Of a stretch of DNA of 64,000 nt, positions 22,163-33,693 are shown piece after piece. The stretch spans positions 62,001 through 126,000 of the forward strand of contig QVRM01004774.1 of the NCBI GenBank assembly GCA_003439945.1. The letters are read 5' to 3'. This DNA comes from Dermanyssus gallinae (Eukaryota; Arthropoda; Arachnida; Mesostigmata; Dermanyssidae). Position 1 is the first letter of the stretch. Every line of letters starts with the position of its first letter. Under the pieces are notes generated by a model, which searched no databases, had not been told where the DNA came from, and saw nothing but the letters and a program-made list of their open reading frames with translations. The position numbers were made by a program, and so were the translations under genes.

Positions 22163-22325
22163 TCGGGCTGACTCTCAGCAAACATTTAACGTCCACGGAT
22201 ATGCGTTTGCATTGCTTCGTAAGAACGACTCATAAATACAAATGTGCAACGGCAGGGACCGAATCTGTGTACCAATGCGTCTCCTCCAATTGTAAGGCGC
22301 ACACGAATGCACCACGCCATCGGAA
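22163..22325 (-). mobile_element. SINE family 1 copy
   Basis: Same order and landmarks as the copy at 7763: TCGGGCTGACTCTCAGC at the left, ACGTCCACGG in the body, GCACACGA.TGCACCACGCC at the right. The B box is decayed to GGTCCC (ACCGAATC region), so it is older than the 7763 copy. Confidence 0.75.
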
Positions 22326-22334
22326 GATTGTCAC

Positions 22335-24595
22335 CTCGGGGCAACACCAGTGCTCTGTATGATTGCGGTATCTGCAGCAGCTTCATAATCTAGGATGACT
22401 TGTCTTTCCTCTAAAATGCCTTTAAGAAGCCCCAGTGTATCTAAGGAAACACAAAATGCTAGTCGTCATGTATAATCGATCGTGCCGACGTGTCAAACTC
22501 TGTTTCAACGGTGTACGAATATATTAAAGAAATAAGCGGCTTTAGTTCAAAGTGCCAGCTGTATAACATTTTAAATGTACAGCACATGCTGTATTGTTAG
22601 CCGGCATTTTCTGAAGCCGTGTTGTTGCTCGGGCAGCTTTCTGTTAATCTCAAAGAAAGTTTCTAGTCGACGGGCTGGGATAGCCAACAGAAGTTTAAAG
22701 ATTGCGAGAAAAATCGTTCATTGTAGATGTTAACTTGTGACTAAAGCGGCTCTTGGGCTTTCCTGAACGGCGCTTTCATTATCGCGTCGGCTACTTCAAA
22801 ATCGCTAAAAGGCCGCAACATAGCTTGAAAGGCTTCAGTGAGGCGCTCGTGCCACAGATATACATATATACAAATGTATATATATGTATATGCTGATAGC
22901 ATCTTATATGGCCGACTTCATCTTATATGCCTAGTTCGACATCGTTCGGTAACAGAGTGCCCTGCGGAGTTTGTGCAGCCAATGGCCGTCGTTTACCCTT
23001 CAAGGGCGCAGTCGTTTATTATTCAAGGGTATCAGGGTATTATATTCTATAGGTACAACCTTAGGTGTTCTACTAAATCGCACATAGGCATGGCTATAAG
23101 CATGCAAGCCTTCTGTGTCGTTTTCTGTCCCCCCCCCCCCCCCACCAAATTGCGTCGTCTTTTCCTGAGATTAATGCGCGCTTTTATTAAATTCCTCTAG
23201 CATAAGATATGGCGGCAGCCCCGCGGTTGCAATTGGTCTCTGGAGCCCTAATCAATAAGCAAGCGCACGCGTTAGGTAGGTGATTATGGGCTATACTTGA
23301 TAGGCAACGGTATACGGTGATGACAAAGAAATCCGCCATCATGAAAATGGAATTATGCCGCTGTTGCTGCTGTTTGGGATGATGATGTTGATGACGGCGA
23401 AAAGGTAAATCCATAATTACGCCGTGAGAAGGGATATTTTAAGAGCTGCTCCTAGCGGAATGTGGGGGGGAGAGTTTTTCTACTTCAAGGCCCAGGATTT
23501 TTGCCACCCCACGAAAAAAAAATATAGTTGCTGTTTGCAACAAACGACTTCATTACTTCAATTGCTTTGTGGGCTAAAAGCGCGACGGGAAAGAAACCAA
23601 ATGCAGAAGATTTGACCTACTGGTCAATGCTACTATGCTAACAACAGCTCTTGTGGGCATAAAGCGGGTTTGCAGTGTATCTGCAGGTATGACGTGATGG
23701 CCATGTACGATGTGATGAGTTAATGTTTGCCTGGACGTGACAATTAGCATGCTGAAGTTCATCAGTGGTAGACCGAAATTATTTATTGAGGTATTTGCTT
23801 CAAACGTTATCTCGATGACTCCTATATGTCCTCCAGCATAGTTGCAAGCGCTCATAAGAATACTCATTCATATCGTAATTGTGACAATGGACAGGTGCTA
23901 TATATATATATTATAAAAGGGGGTTGAAAACGTCATTGTTTAGAGTGAGGATGAAAAAAGTGATGCTGAGGTGCCAGGAGTCTGGCGGACACCGCCTTGT
24001 TTTGCAAACCTATCATTGACGACCTTAATTCGTGCAGAACATTTAGGAATACGCACTATTTAGCTCCTGCGATTGTTCATTTGCACAACAAACAAGCAGG
24101 CGATAAGTATTAAGTAATTTGAGCTCACAAGCAGTGATAATACCCGTATATCGTTGTTTTTGAATAAAGTTGACAATGCCGGAAGGTTAAGAAGGGAGGT
24201 TAAAAGCAACCGGATGCCGCGCACTAAAGGTTATTTCAAAAGCCAATGGTCACATCTAAAGAATAGCCATTTTTTATTAAAACGCTTTTTTATTCAAGGT
24301 AAAGATCAAATATACACTTTGCATAGATGCGTGCATATTATTGGTCAGTAAGTAGTTATAATCTACATGTTGTACAGGGTGCTCTTGGCATCCCCTAGCA
24401 CAAATATGCATATATATTCGCCATGGGAATAGACCGGTAGTGCAGCACTTGCGTGCGATGAAAACAGGAACAATGTTGCTTTTTCACGAACATATTGTTG
24501 AGTAGACGCGAATATTTTCCTAACTAGAACAGCATCGTTTGATTTAGCTACTTAAGCATGTCAATTATATGGTTAAAGTCCACGTGACAGAGAAA
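22335..24595. other. no recognisable gene
   Basis: Short frames only, without motifs. It has small local repeats (CTTATATGGCCGACTTCAT at 22902-22920 with a partial repeat after it) and a run of about 15 C at 23129-23143. Near 24374, TACAGGGTGCTCTTGGCATC resembles a Tc1/mariner-type terminal end but no partner was found. Confidence 0.4.
23129..23143. repeat. poly-C run
   Basis: Fifteen consecutive C, which inflates a Pro-rich open frame. Confidence 0.9.
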
Positions 24596-24599
24596 TGCA

Positions 24600-26660
24600 A
24601 CCTATGCTACATATACCAGTATTGGAAGAACGTAGGTAGTATGCAATTTGAGGTGCAGGTCAGGAGAGCGTACGGTGAATAATCGGAAGATCCAGTTTGC
24701 ACGTTGGGACGCTTCAAGGTTTTACAACTCAACGTTTGCACAGCCCTAACCCCCGATGTTGTGGAAATGTCTTGCATGACTCCACATTTATGGGTGGACA
24801 GGTTCAAATCAACGGAGTCCGCCCAGGTCTTGAAAGCGTCCAACGTCGTCTGAAAACGGCATATATCATTTTATGGTGCGGAATTGGCAGTAAAGTTTTA
24901 CATCGTCTGCGCATACTTTGAGTTCAACTCCTTGTGACATTATATGTTTCACTGAGTTAGTAGTCTAGAATCTAGATCAGATGGTTCCTTGCACATAGTC
25001 GGTTGACACTGGGTCCATCGTTGAATACTGTTCATTAACCCAAACCGGCAAGTTCTGTCTCGAAGAAACACAGGTTTATCATGCGTTTTCCAGTCAGCCG
25101 GTTGATCATGCGTTTTCCAATTCCGAGGTGTGATTGAGTTGAGAGCACTTTGGAGTGACTGGCTTGAACGCTGACTTAAAACAGAAATTGACAACGTCAA
25201 AGCAATCCGAGTTGTTGCACATTTTTGCCCAATCAATTTAGGTTTCCAGTAGTTTGCGGTAGACAAACTTGGCCTCTGATATTAGACCTTCGTCGTTAGA
25301 GTCTGCATATATGGCTGTCGCATTGACGCTTTCAAGCGCGACAGGTTTGCTGGCTATCGCCGTAAGCGACACGGAACGCTTATTTGCTGCGTCGGCCTTA
25401 TTGCCTTTCTTTTGTACGGGATAGATTATAACCGTGTTAAACTGCTTCAATACTGTACTATCTTCCAATAAGCAACAAAGAAATCGATTAAAATCAATAT
25501 TCATACTTATATTGGTAACTCATTACTTATATTTACACATATTAAATCATCTAGTTTCCTACACGATCGCCGTGGTTCCGTCAGGGGCCGTGTTCGTCGT
25601 GGTGGCCATTTCCCGAAATGTTTCCGCAAATTTATGGAGGGAAACGTCCACATTATTGATGATGTGAGGGAACAGTGTTTCTTATGCAACAGCTAGCACC
25701 GCCTCATGTCACTCGGGCAAGTGTGGCAAAAAAGTTATCGTAGAATTTCTGCTCTCTCGATGCCATTTATTGTAATGCTGCGATGTCATTCGTTGTAATG
25801 CTGCTAACGCTCAGAGACTGTTTCAATAGCATTAGGGGTTTACGTAGGATTGATATATATACAGAAATGAATATGTATCAACTCCTTTTACTCCTCCTTT
25901 ATAAGAAAACACATATATCAAGTCACTTGACATACACATACGTGCACTGATGTGCACGGGCGCACTGACGTACACCTTTAAAAGTAAAAGCCCGTTTTGT
26001 TAAAATTAATATATTCAACTCGTAGTTTCAGTTTTTGTAGTCTGTGTGGGCGTACATGTCAATCGGTGCGTAATGCCAGGATAACAAATGACACCATTTG
26101 ATGATTTGATTAAGCAACATAGCCAAGCCTCGTTGGTTTGTCTGGGAACTGCCTGAACTGTTCTGCTGTGCAAAAATCTAACGCTAGTCCCTCAATTGAG
26201 ACGAGAACGTTCACTCGTTTGTATCCCATTTAGCATGGAGCGTAGGTTCATGTGGCCGTATATTTCGACGACGCAGTACACGTCCACCCAATTAGTAAAT
26301 TCCTTCGTTAGAATTGACATCGTTGCGATTCGAGCGGTCGATTCACGTGTCAGAGGTTTATATGCAGCAAATCGACAAATTTAGTGACGTACATGTTAAG
26401 ATCGGCCGCTACAACTTTCGATATGTAATAAGCACTTCGGCACAGGGCAAACCGTGGCGAACTAGAGTTCTAATATCCCCCTCTTCGAAAGACTTCATAA
26501 ATACCTCCTCGACTCAACTCTGCACTATTGAATGCGGCTTCGAAAAGCCACGTTTCTGTGACCATGCAGACGTCAAGTTTTTTAGGCCTCTTCCTTTGCA
26601 AGGAATCGCTGAATTTATCACCACGCACTTAAGCTCACTGTAAGTTCATTGCTGCTGTAG
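24600..26660 (-). mobile_element. degraded APE-type LINE (CR1/Jockey-like)
   Basis: Three blocks on the minus strand are in the order of one element. 26460-26620 reads LDVCMVTETWLFEAA and IYEVFRRGG, the N-terminal part of an APE endonuclease (TETW motif). 25238-25504 reads NTVIIYPVQKKGNKADAANK then RSVSLTAIASK, the first finger motifs of reverse transcriptase (usual form VPVFKKGDKSDPANYRPISL). 24607-24843 reads FKTWADSVDLNLSTHKCGVM, the segment after the catalytic loop. The catalytic FADD block, motif A and the 3' end are not recognisable, and several stops and frameshifts separate the blocks. I infer one old insertion because strand and order agree; separate insertions remain possible. Confidence 0.65.
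25757..25807. repeat. 24-bp tandem duplication
   Basis: ATGCCATTTATTGTAATGCTG and ATGTCATTCGTTGTAATGCT occur side by side with a few mismatches. Confidence 0.8.
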
Positions 26661-26811
26661 GTTAGTCCGGTTGGGGTGTTCGACGTTCCTGAAATGATTG
26701 CTGGCGAGTCACGCATAAGTTGAGCACGTATTTTGCACAATGTTTGGACTTGTCCTACCAATGTACTGTGCTACAATTCAAACGTTTATTCACCTTTTCC
26801 AGTTAGTATAA

Positions 26812-26834
26812 AATATATATATATATATATATAT
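26812..26834. repeat. (TA)n microsatellite
   Basis: About 23 bases of TA. Confidence 0.9.
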
Positions 26835-26982
26835 CTTCACTGTATAAAATTGCACCAGTAGGCATGGTCGTGTCACATTGGGGGTTGAGCCCACAAGACA
26901 TCCGGTATATAAGTATATTCTACACGGACTATATGGCTACAACCCAATTTTTCCTATATGGAAATAGACTAGAATATGCTCA

Positions 26983-27555
26983 TCGCGAATATTTTAAGAT
27001 GGGGTCAGTCAGGCTACCTAGGGAAGGGACCAAAGCACAGGAAGCGGCGTAGTATCTTCCACAGTGAGTTTCGCATCTAGAGCACCTGCAATGGTCATCT
27101 GGTTCGTGGAAGTCCCGCACGATACACAGTTTATGATGAAAACCGTGTACGGCATAGCGGGTTACGACATGACGGTTGTAACGATATGCCCCTCTCCATT
27201 CGTTACGTGTCATAGCTCCAGTTTTGAAGAATCTATCATCGATATCCGCGAACTTTATCACCCAGCATTTGAGGTTGTTCTTGAAAGCCGTTGTCGCCGA
27301 CAGATCGAAGCGGTGCCGCAAATCTTCGGTGAACAGCGGTGTGTCTGCTAGGAGATATACTAGGCGGTTCCGGGTCGAGATGTGTAATCCCAGAGCCCTC
27401 TTGAGAAAGGAGGCCTTAACACGGTTAAGCTGTTCGAGGTTCTGCGCCGTGAGGTCCTCCCAAATGACACGTATCCCATCCGACGCAATCGGGGCTATTT
27501 TGAGATCGAACAGTCTCAAGGCGGTTCCGAGTGACAACGGCTGCGGAGATTTTAT
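26983..27555 (-). pseudogene. LINE C-terminal domain with Cys-rich knuckle
   Basis: In frame with the reverse transcriptase after one TAG. It reads STRNRLVYLLADTPLF, then YAVHGFHHKLCIVRDFHEPD and HCRCSRCETHCGRYYAASC, a cluster of Cys and His suited to bind zinc and probably nucleic acid. The matching block at 52.73-53.28 kb keeps the same spacing (YIVHGYHHLVC and CRCRFCSQICATCK), which supports a real conserved domain. Confidence 0.75.
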
Positions 27556-27558
27556 TGC

Positions 27559-28788
27559 CTATACGGCGGTCACTGCCTTCCTGCACCTCTCGGCAATGTG
27601 TGCAATGAAGCTGCGTCCGTTATAAGAAAGCAGTAGCCCCAGGTATGGAAACCTATTTACGTACGCGACCGGCACACTGGCGTATCGCAAGGTGTCAGTG
27701 CCAGTGATTCTGCCGCCTCTCCTGAATTTCATTGCTTCTGTTTTTCTCTGGTTTACCGTTAGACCCAAAGCATTTACAGCGACGTAAAGACGGGCTGAGG
27801 CTTGCTGTACCTGAAACCTGCTTGGACCATGTATGACCAAGTCGTCCGCGTACAAGATAACTTTGACTAGATTTCTCGGGCCTCTTATTTGGGCGGGCAG
27901 GTCCTTTAGTAGGATAGAGAACAGGAGAGGGCTCAGGTTGTCCACCTGAGCTAGGCCTGTTGTCTGGGCAAAAGGTTCGAGTTCGGCGATACCATCCTCG
28001 ATGGTTATTCTGTTCTCCTGTAGGATGGCCGCGAGAAGGTTGAGCACTTTAACTGGCACTCCGACCTCTGCCAACGCGCGTAAGACCATGTCTCTAGGCG
28101 CCGAGTCAAATGCTGCCTTGAAATCGACGAACACTGCATACAGTGGGTTCATCGCTATGGCTAACGCCCTCTTAACGTCCTCCATCAGAATCGTACAGGT
28201 GGTCTCTGTCGAGCGATCTCTGCGGAATCCATGCTGCTCGGTCGGAACGGCTCCTACGCCCTCCAGGTAGTCACACAGTCTCCATGTCAGCAGACAAGAG
28301 AGTAGTTTATAGCATACGCTCTTCTTCGCGATGCCCCGCCAAGATGACGGTAGGGACGGATCCCCCTCACCCTTAGGTATAACTAGCAGATTTGCATCCC
28401 TCCACTTTGCTGGAAGCGTGCCCGTCCGCAAGCACTCGTTTAATAGTGCAAACCAGCAAGGTGCAAGAAAGAGTGCATATTTTAGATGTTCATTGCGTAC
28501 CCTGTCGGGGCCGGAGGCTTTATTATTGCGGAGATTTCGAAGTCCTCGTAAGACCTCCTTGACGGTGAACTCCTGCTGGAGGGAGTCCCGTAGCCATGTC
28601 GTCGATTCACCCCACACGGCGACTATGTTTGGCATCTTGCGAGGAATGGTGTCCCGTAAAGCGAACATTTCTGAGAAGTGATTAATGAGGGCTGACGAGC
28701 TGATAGGGCAGGCCGGGGTGCTCCCTCGGTGGACCAGCCATCTGTAGGGCTGACGCTCTGCGTCGGCTATAAGGCGAGCTTCCAGCAT
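27559..28788 (-). pseudogene. LINE reverse transcriptase, near intact
   Basis: An open frame of 409 codons. Finger motifs include NNKASGPDRVRNEHLK (residues 88-103) and LLVIPKGEGDPSLPSSWRGI (134-153). HGFRRDRSTET is at 186-196, motif A VDFKAAFDSA at 221-230, motif B TTGLAQVDNLSPLLF at 276-290 and the catalytic YADD at 313-316, followed by KTEAMKFRRGGR (349-360) and NRFPYLGLLLS (378-388). The usual Gly of motif B (QGD) is Val at 282, which would probably harm activity. It ends at TAG (27556-27558) and the same frame reopens directly into the C-terminal domain, so that stop is a point mutation. The upstream frame is open beyond the first Met (KRYQE precedes it), so the Met is not a true start. 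Confidence 0.85.
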
Positions 28789-29224
28789 CTCCTGGTACCT
28801 CTTACGCTGCGTCGCGTATGTTTTCCTACAAATTGTTCTGAATATCGAGGCCAGCTGATGGTAACCCGGATGCGATTCCGCTAGGAACCCGAAGGTAATC
28901 TGGGCTCGGCGAGCAAGCCGGCAGCTGTGGTCGAACCATGCCCTGTGCTTTTGGAAAAGAGAGCTGGCTGTATACTAGAGTGCTGCACTTCGAACAGGCG
29001 CTGTGCATACACCTCCGTGTCTATCACGTCCGACACAGGAAAACTTCATGAGCACGTTCTAGGGGCATGTTCACATTAAGCCGGCGTGGGAGGGCAAGTC
29101 GCCTGGCCGCTCTTGTTGACCCTTCCTGAACTGTGAGGTCCAGGGCCACTGAAACGTGGGCTCGAATGCATGCGCCTTGACGAAGCTTGTTGTTTCCTCC
29201 CTGATACCTGATCACTTCTTTGGG

Positions 29225-29785
29225 CACGTTGGTGGCGAACACGTCGATGACCGAGCTTCCGAAGTACCCCAAAAATGTGATAGCGATAGGCGATAGCTTA
29301 GAATTGACTATCCAGCAGCCGTAATGTGGTAGGGTGTCTTGGAGGGCTATAGTGCGGCTCGAGTTCGGCTGATCGAGGCGGGCGTTGAAGTCACCAGCGA
29401 CTACCAGGGGCGCCCGGCTAGGGGAGATACTGCTTCCAGACCGCTGACCAGCTTCTCTACCATAGTGTACAAAAATTCAGAATCTGCGGGTCGGACATAT
29501 GCTGCAACTACGGACATTGTCGGGCCTTGTAAGGCTATGACGTTATTATCCGCTAGACATGTCGTGAAGTCGCCTAGCTTATGATTGTAAGCGGAGGCAC
29601 CCCCACTTGGCCGCCCTGGCCCGCTGCGCATTTCAGCGAGGCAGTGCACTCCATAGAAACTCGGAAGGTAGAAAGGGGTGGTCGCCCAGGTTTCCGTCAG
29701 CACTAGGATGTCCAGTTCATCCAATGCGTCGGGAGCGCTTAGACGTAGAAGGTCCAACCTGCTCCACCAGTTTATATATATATGA
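29225..29785 (-). pseudogene. LINE APE endonuclease domain
   Basis: Reads LDILVLTETWATTPFYLPSF (metal-binding Glu in TETW), then GRPSGGASAY, VVAAYVRPA, and, after a one-base frameshift near 29405, VVAGDFNARLDQPNSS with the GDFN catalytic motif, GCWIVNSKLS and FGSSVIDVFAT. The N-terminal part of the domain before LDILV is largely missing. This domain would nick target DNA to prime reverse transcription. The final SDH block is not recognised. Confidence 0.8.
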
Positions 29786-29871
29786 AAGAGTATATAGTGG
29801 GAGAAAATACTTAAAACAGAGTCTCGTTGATGACGCATTAATGCATACTCCGAAGCAGACAACTCGTTAAG

Positions 29872-29875
<4 letters not shown>

Positions 29876-29912
<37 letters not shown>
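29876..29912. repeat. (TA)n microsatellite
   Basis: About 37 bases of TA. Confidence 0.95.
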
Positions 29913-29919
<7 letters not shown>

Positions 29920-30049
29920 CTTAACAAGCTGCTTGCTGCGGAGTACGCAATAATGCGTCATGTTCTGTATCCAACGAGAGCCTGTTTCAAGTATCCCCCC
30001 CCCGATATATACTCCTTTCTCTCGAACGCTTTAAGCAAATATGGCAATT

Positions 30050-30760
30050 ATAAACGACCCCCACTATTCAGACATTACTACGCCACACCTACCAACAGCG
30101 TCCGGCCCTGAATTCCCGCGAACGTGCCTCACGTGTCACAAGTATGTTCACTAGACGAGTCTTCAAACGACATATCACTTGTGAACACCCCGTGCGAATT
30201 CTCATGCTACCCGGTTCTGAAATCTAGGATAATCCCCAAGTCAATCAGCTCTGCCGTTAGCGCCGCACTAAAGAAGGCCCAGCGGACGGTTTCCAAGGCC
30301 CATGATACACTGTGTCCCACAGCGCCGAACCAGTCACTCTTCCAGCGTTACCTGCCCTCTTACCTGCAACTGCCTAAGAGTGCACCTAATCTCTGGAGGA
30401 ATCCAGGGGGTGCTAGGTAAATACATCGACCGGCTACGGCAAATGTATGAATGTCTTCTTTTTTTTCTTCCTGTTCAGGACTTTCTTCTCTGCGAGCCGG
30501 TTCCTTCTCTTCCTCATAGGCTATGACACGTCCGCGCACTTAGCTCTTCCACAGAAAGCCAAGCAGCTCTCGTCAGGTTCGATCACCCAATTGCTGAGTC
30601 TTCGTCTCCCGCAGATCGCCGCCTTCGACAAACGTTCCTACTCATTACCCTTGGTGGCTTAGTACTTCCCGACGCCGTTGCTCTATCGGGCCACCTCGAT
30701 GCACAACTTCGCCCGCATCATTCGGAGTGTAATTCATGACGTCGCTTGAATTTCACATCC
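30050..30760 (+). pseudogene. possible retroelement ORF N-terminus with C2H2 finger
   Basis: The plus strand reads PEFPRTCLTCHK and, after a one-base frameshift at about 30145, FTRRVFKRHITCEH. Together they fit a C2H2 finger (C-x2-C-x12-H-x4-H). Another frame then reads KSISSAVSAALKKAQRTVSK, PNQSLFQRYLPSYLQLPKS and, further on, PQIAAFDKRSYSLPLVA. N-terminal C2H2 fingers are typical of R2-type LINE proteins, so a relic of that kind is plausible, but a host zinc-finger pseudogene is possible too. Confidence 0.35.
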
Positions 30761-31013
30761 GAGTTTTTAACATGTTCATAAAATGTTGGTAAATGTCTGA
30801 AGCTGTCCGAGCTGAAGTCTCTGACCTTTCAGTTTGTATTTCAATTTTAGGCACAGAGCATACGCTACACTCGTGCCAACTCTAGGCAAAGTAAGGGAAG
30901 TATATATATATATATTTATAACTATATGACGTTTTCACTTAATTTACATGATGTACACCTTCATAAGGAGACGACTGTTACCTCTTACACATAAGCAAAT
31001 AAAATAATTATTG

Positions 31014-31016
<3 letters not shown>

Positions 31017-31046
<30 letters not shown>
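31017..31046. repeat. (TA)n microsatellite
   Basis: About 30 bases of TA. Confidence 0.95.
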
Positions 31047-31048
<2 letters not shown>

Positions 31049-31227
31049 TGCCAAAGGATTAGCAAAACCAATGAGATCAGCCGGCGTGTATGGCGACTAT
31101 CACGTGTTCGTAACACTTAGATCAGCCGAAGGCCACTGAGAGAAGTGTGCTCCGAACGCTCGAAGGGGTCATCCTACCCCGCGCGGTAAAGGCCTCAATA
31201 ATAGCGGCATGTCTAGGGCGTCGGTAT

Positions 31228-31229
<2 letters not shown>

Positions 31230-31267
<38 letters not shown>
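31230..31267. repeat. (TA)n microsatellite
   Basis: About 38 bases of TA. Confidence 0.95.
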
Positions 31268-31273
<6 letters not shown>

Positions 31274-32108
31274 CATATATGAAGAGAAAAAGAGCGCTCA
31301 AGGGAGGGGTAAACTTACGCATGTAAATGCAGATGTCACTAATATAATAATTGCTCTTCGTTTTTTATTTATATCAATTTGATTAGTATATGGGCTTACT
31401 TTATTGGTTTTTGAAAAACCTGTATTTGTTCAATGCGCCCATAACGTGGGTTAATGTTTTAGTTAGTCTAGACTAGCGTGGCACGTATGTCAAGCATAAC
31501 GACGTGCTAGCAGTAATTTATTCCTGTGTCATTATTTCTGCGTTAAGCTTCATAAATAATGTGCCGCAGATTTGCCAAATTGCGGCAATCTCATTGCAGT
31601 GCATTGACTGATGCGTGCCGCCAGTCGCGAAACTTGCTTAGCCACCCTCAGCTCCCAGGCCACTAGAACGGGCTCGGAGGGCATCGGAGGTTTAAGGTCG
31701 CCGTCATCCTCATTGCTGCTGCTATTTATGTTATTGTTACTGTTATTGCTGTGGTTAGACCTTGCTCTTATTACTGCTGCTGCTGCTGCTGCTACTATTA
31801 TTATTGTTCTTGTTGTTGGTTTTGTTGCGTCCGTACTCCCCGTTGATGCTAGCTCTGCCTTCGGCTAAATTCCTACAGGGCACCTGCAGCAGGCAAACTG
31901 AGCCGTTGTAGAGAAGGATCAAAGCATCGTCAGAGTACATCTTGCGCGTGGTCGACATTCCGGGCTGGTGGTTTATATCTTGCCTCTAAGTATTCATTCG
32001 CGTGACGACGTAGGTAGGTAGACACGGTGAGCGGCAGTGTTGTAGGTTTTGCCTGAGCAAGAAAACGAATATCTGCCGACGGCATTCTAGCTATACAGCA
32101 TATCACAT

Positions 32109-32150
32109 AAATGCAACATCAACAACAACAGCAGCAGCAACAACAACAAA

Positions 32151-32181
<31 letters not shown>

Positions 32182-32192
32182 ACAACAAACAC
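32109..32192 (+). repeat. (CAA)n microsatellite
   Basis: CAA triplets with a few CAG and one CGA interruption. Confidence 0.95.
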
Positions 32193-32404
32193 GGCTCACC
32201 TCCGGTAGTGTACATTCCCTATAGATAGAATATATGCCAGATCCACCCTGACCCCTGTGGAGTTCGCTGACTTAACGAGTTTCCGCGCAATAATGCTTCC
32301 TTTCAACATGCAATGTTCGGCCGCAAAGAAGGAGAGTCTACCAAAGCAAGCGCAACTTGTGCTCGTTGTTAGTCGCAAATCTCGCAAGAACCTCAAAATA
32401 AGAT

Positions 32405-33050
32405 ACTGTCTTAGTTTCCAAAGAAGCTGTCTGTAGTGGTCCAGATGTCTACTAAATCGGACATATTATCAATTAAAAGGAATGTGAGGACTTGATCAGA
32501 CGTAGGACTGAGCCAGCAAGTGCTCGATTGTGTGTATGACCACTGCCTTGAATGTAGGAGAGACGCCTTTTTAAAAGGTGTCGCTGAATTGAAATCGCCA
32601 ATAACTCGCGAGTGTGACGCCGAATCTCGCCTTACCGTGCTTACCATTCTTTTCTTCACAATTACCTGCAAAGAAGCAAATGACGCCTTAGAGTCCAAAA
32701 CAGTATGACAAAAGGTGCATCGCCTAATGGTGTACCACAGCCAGCAACGAGAGAGCGTGGCCCGTCGAAGCGTAAACTTTTTAAGGATTATTCTTACGCT
32801 TCTAAAGTCATACATGCCGATTCACGCAATTGTGCTTCGTCGGTGAACAAGTCGGACTCAGGAGTCAGCATGACGTCAAGGCAACGGGAATGCCACAAAC
32901 AGAATTTGGTGGCGGATTCTAAGGATATGAGCAAGATTTCATTCGATGATGTAAAAACCGAAATGGGCAAGGTGGTCAATATTTTTTTGGCACCGGTGTT
33001 ATAAGTTATTCTGGTTGGGAAGACGTTGGTCGAAGGAAAAACCACATTGC
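32405..33050 (-). pseudogene. APE endonuclease fragment of a LINE
   Basis: Two minus-strand frames are in the right order. 33045-32794 reads SSNEILLISLESATKFCLW and MLTPESDLFTDEAQLRES, which aligns with the first part of an APE domain where the TETW motif has decayed to LTPES. 32815-32411 reads VIGDFNSATP, the GDFN catalytic motif, and later SPTSDQVLTFLLIDNMSDLVDI. No reverse transcriptase follows. It is a separate old LINE piece, probably CR1/Jockey-like. Confidence 0.6.
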
Positions 33051-33213
33051 ACTAAGATGCGCAGTGCATGGCTATCATCATCAATAGTGCCGTATTGAAG
33101 GCTTTCATCACTACAGCAATTACTGCGTGTATAAATATAGTGACAGTGAGTGCTCAAAAAAGCGACTATCCAGTAGGTACGACTAGCCTTGAACCTATAA
33201 ACATATGGTGTAA

Positions 33214-33442
<229 letters not shown>

Positions 33443-33618
33443 AAATATGCTTGCTAACTAAAATATTGCTAGTGATACATACAGCCGCATCGAAATAACA
33501 CCGTATTTCAAGCGCATGGTCATGCACACCTTTTTATCTAAAATCTTAACCCAAATCTGCAAATCTTAAGAAAATGCGTTTTAAATATATGCGTTGTGTT
33601 AAAATCCAAACTGCAACC

Positions 33619-33623
33619 TATAT

Positions 33624-33690
<67 letters not shown>
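33619..33690. repeat. (TA)n microsatellite
   Basis: About 72 bases with one AAATA interruption. Confidence 0.95.

Positions 33691-33693
<3 letters not shown>

Larger units (their letters stand above)
26983..29785 (-). mobile_element. APE-type LINE, best-preserved copy
   Basis: The minus strand carries, in order, an APE endonuclease (29785 to about 29225), a linker with AWFDHSCRLARRAQI near 28900, a reverse transcriptase (28788-27559) and a C-terminal Cys-rich domain (27537-26983). It starts inside the endonuclease next to a small TA run, so it is 5'-truncated. Frameshifts occur near 29400 and in the linker at about 29030-28940, and one in-frame TAG splits the reverse transcriptase from the C-terminus. 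Related fragments at 40.87-41.82, 52.73-53.29 and 63.74-64.0 kb are more decayed. I cannot name the clade with certainty; a LINE with both an APE endonuclease and a C-terminal CCHC-like knuckle is all the sequence shows. Confidence 0.85.
30770..32100. other. no recognisable gene
   Basis: Includes two (TA)n arrays and, at 31705-31820, mixed TGCTGCTG/TTATTG trinucleotides that make a Leu-rich open frame I reject as a gene. Confidence 0.4.

Noticed and set aside
27001..28681. Plus-strand open frames (27064-27351, 27224-27625, 28001-28270, 28331-28681)
   Set aside because: Antisense shadows of the minus-strand LINE, whose frame holds all the conserved motifs.
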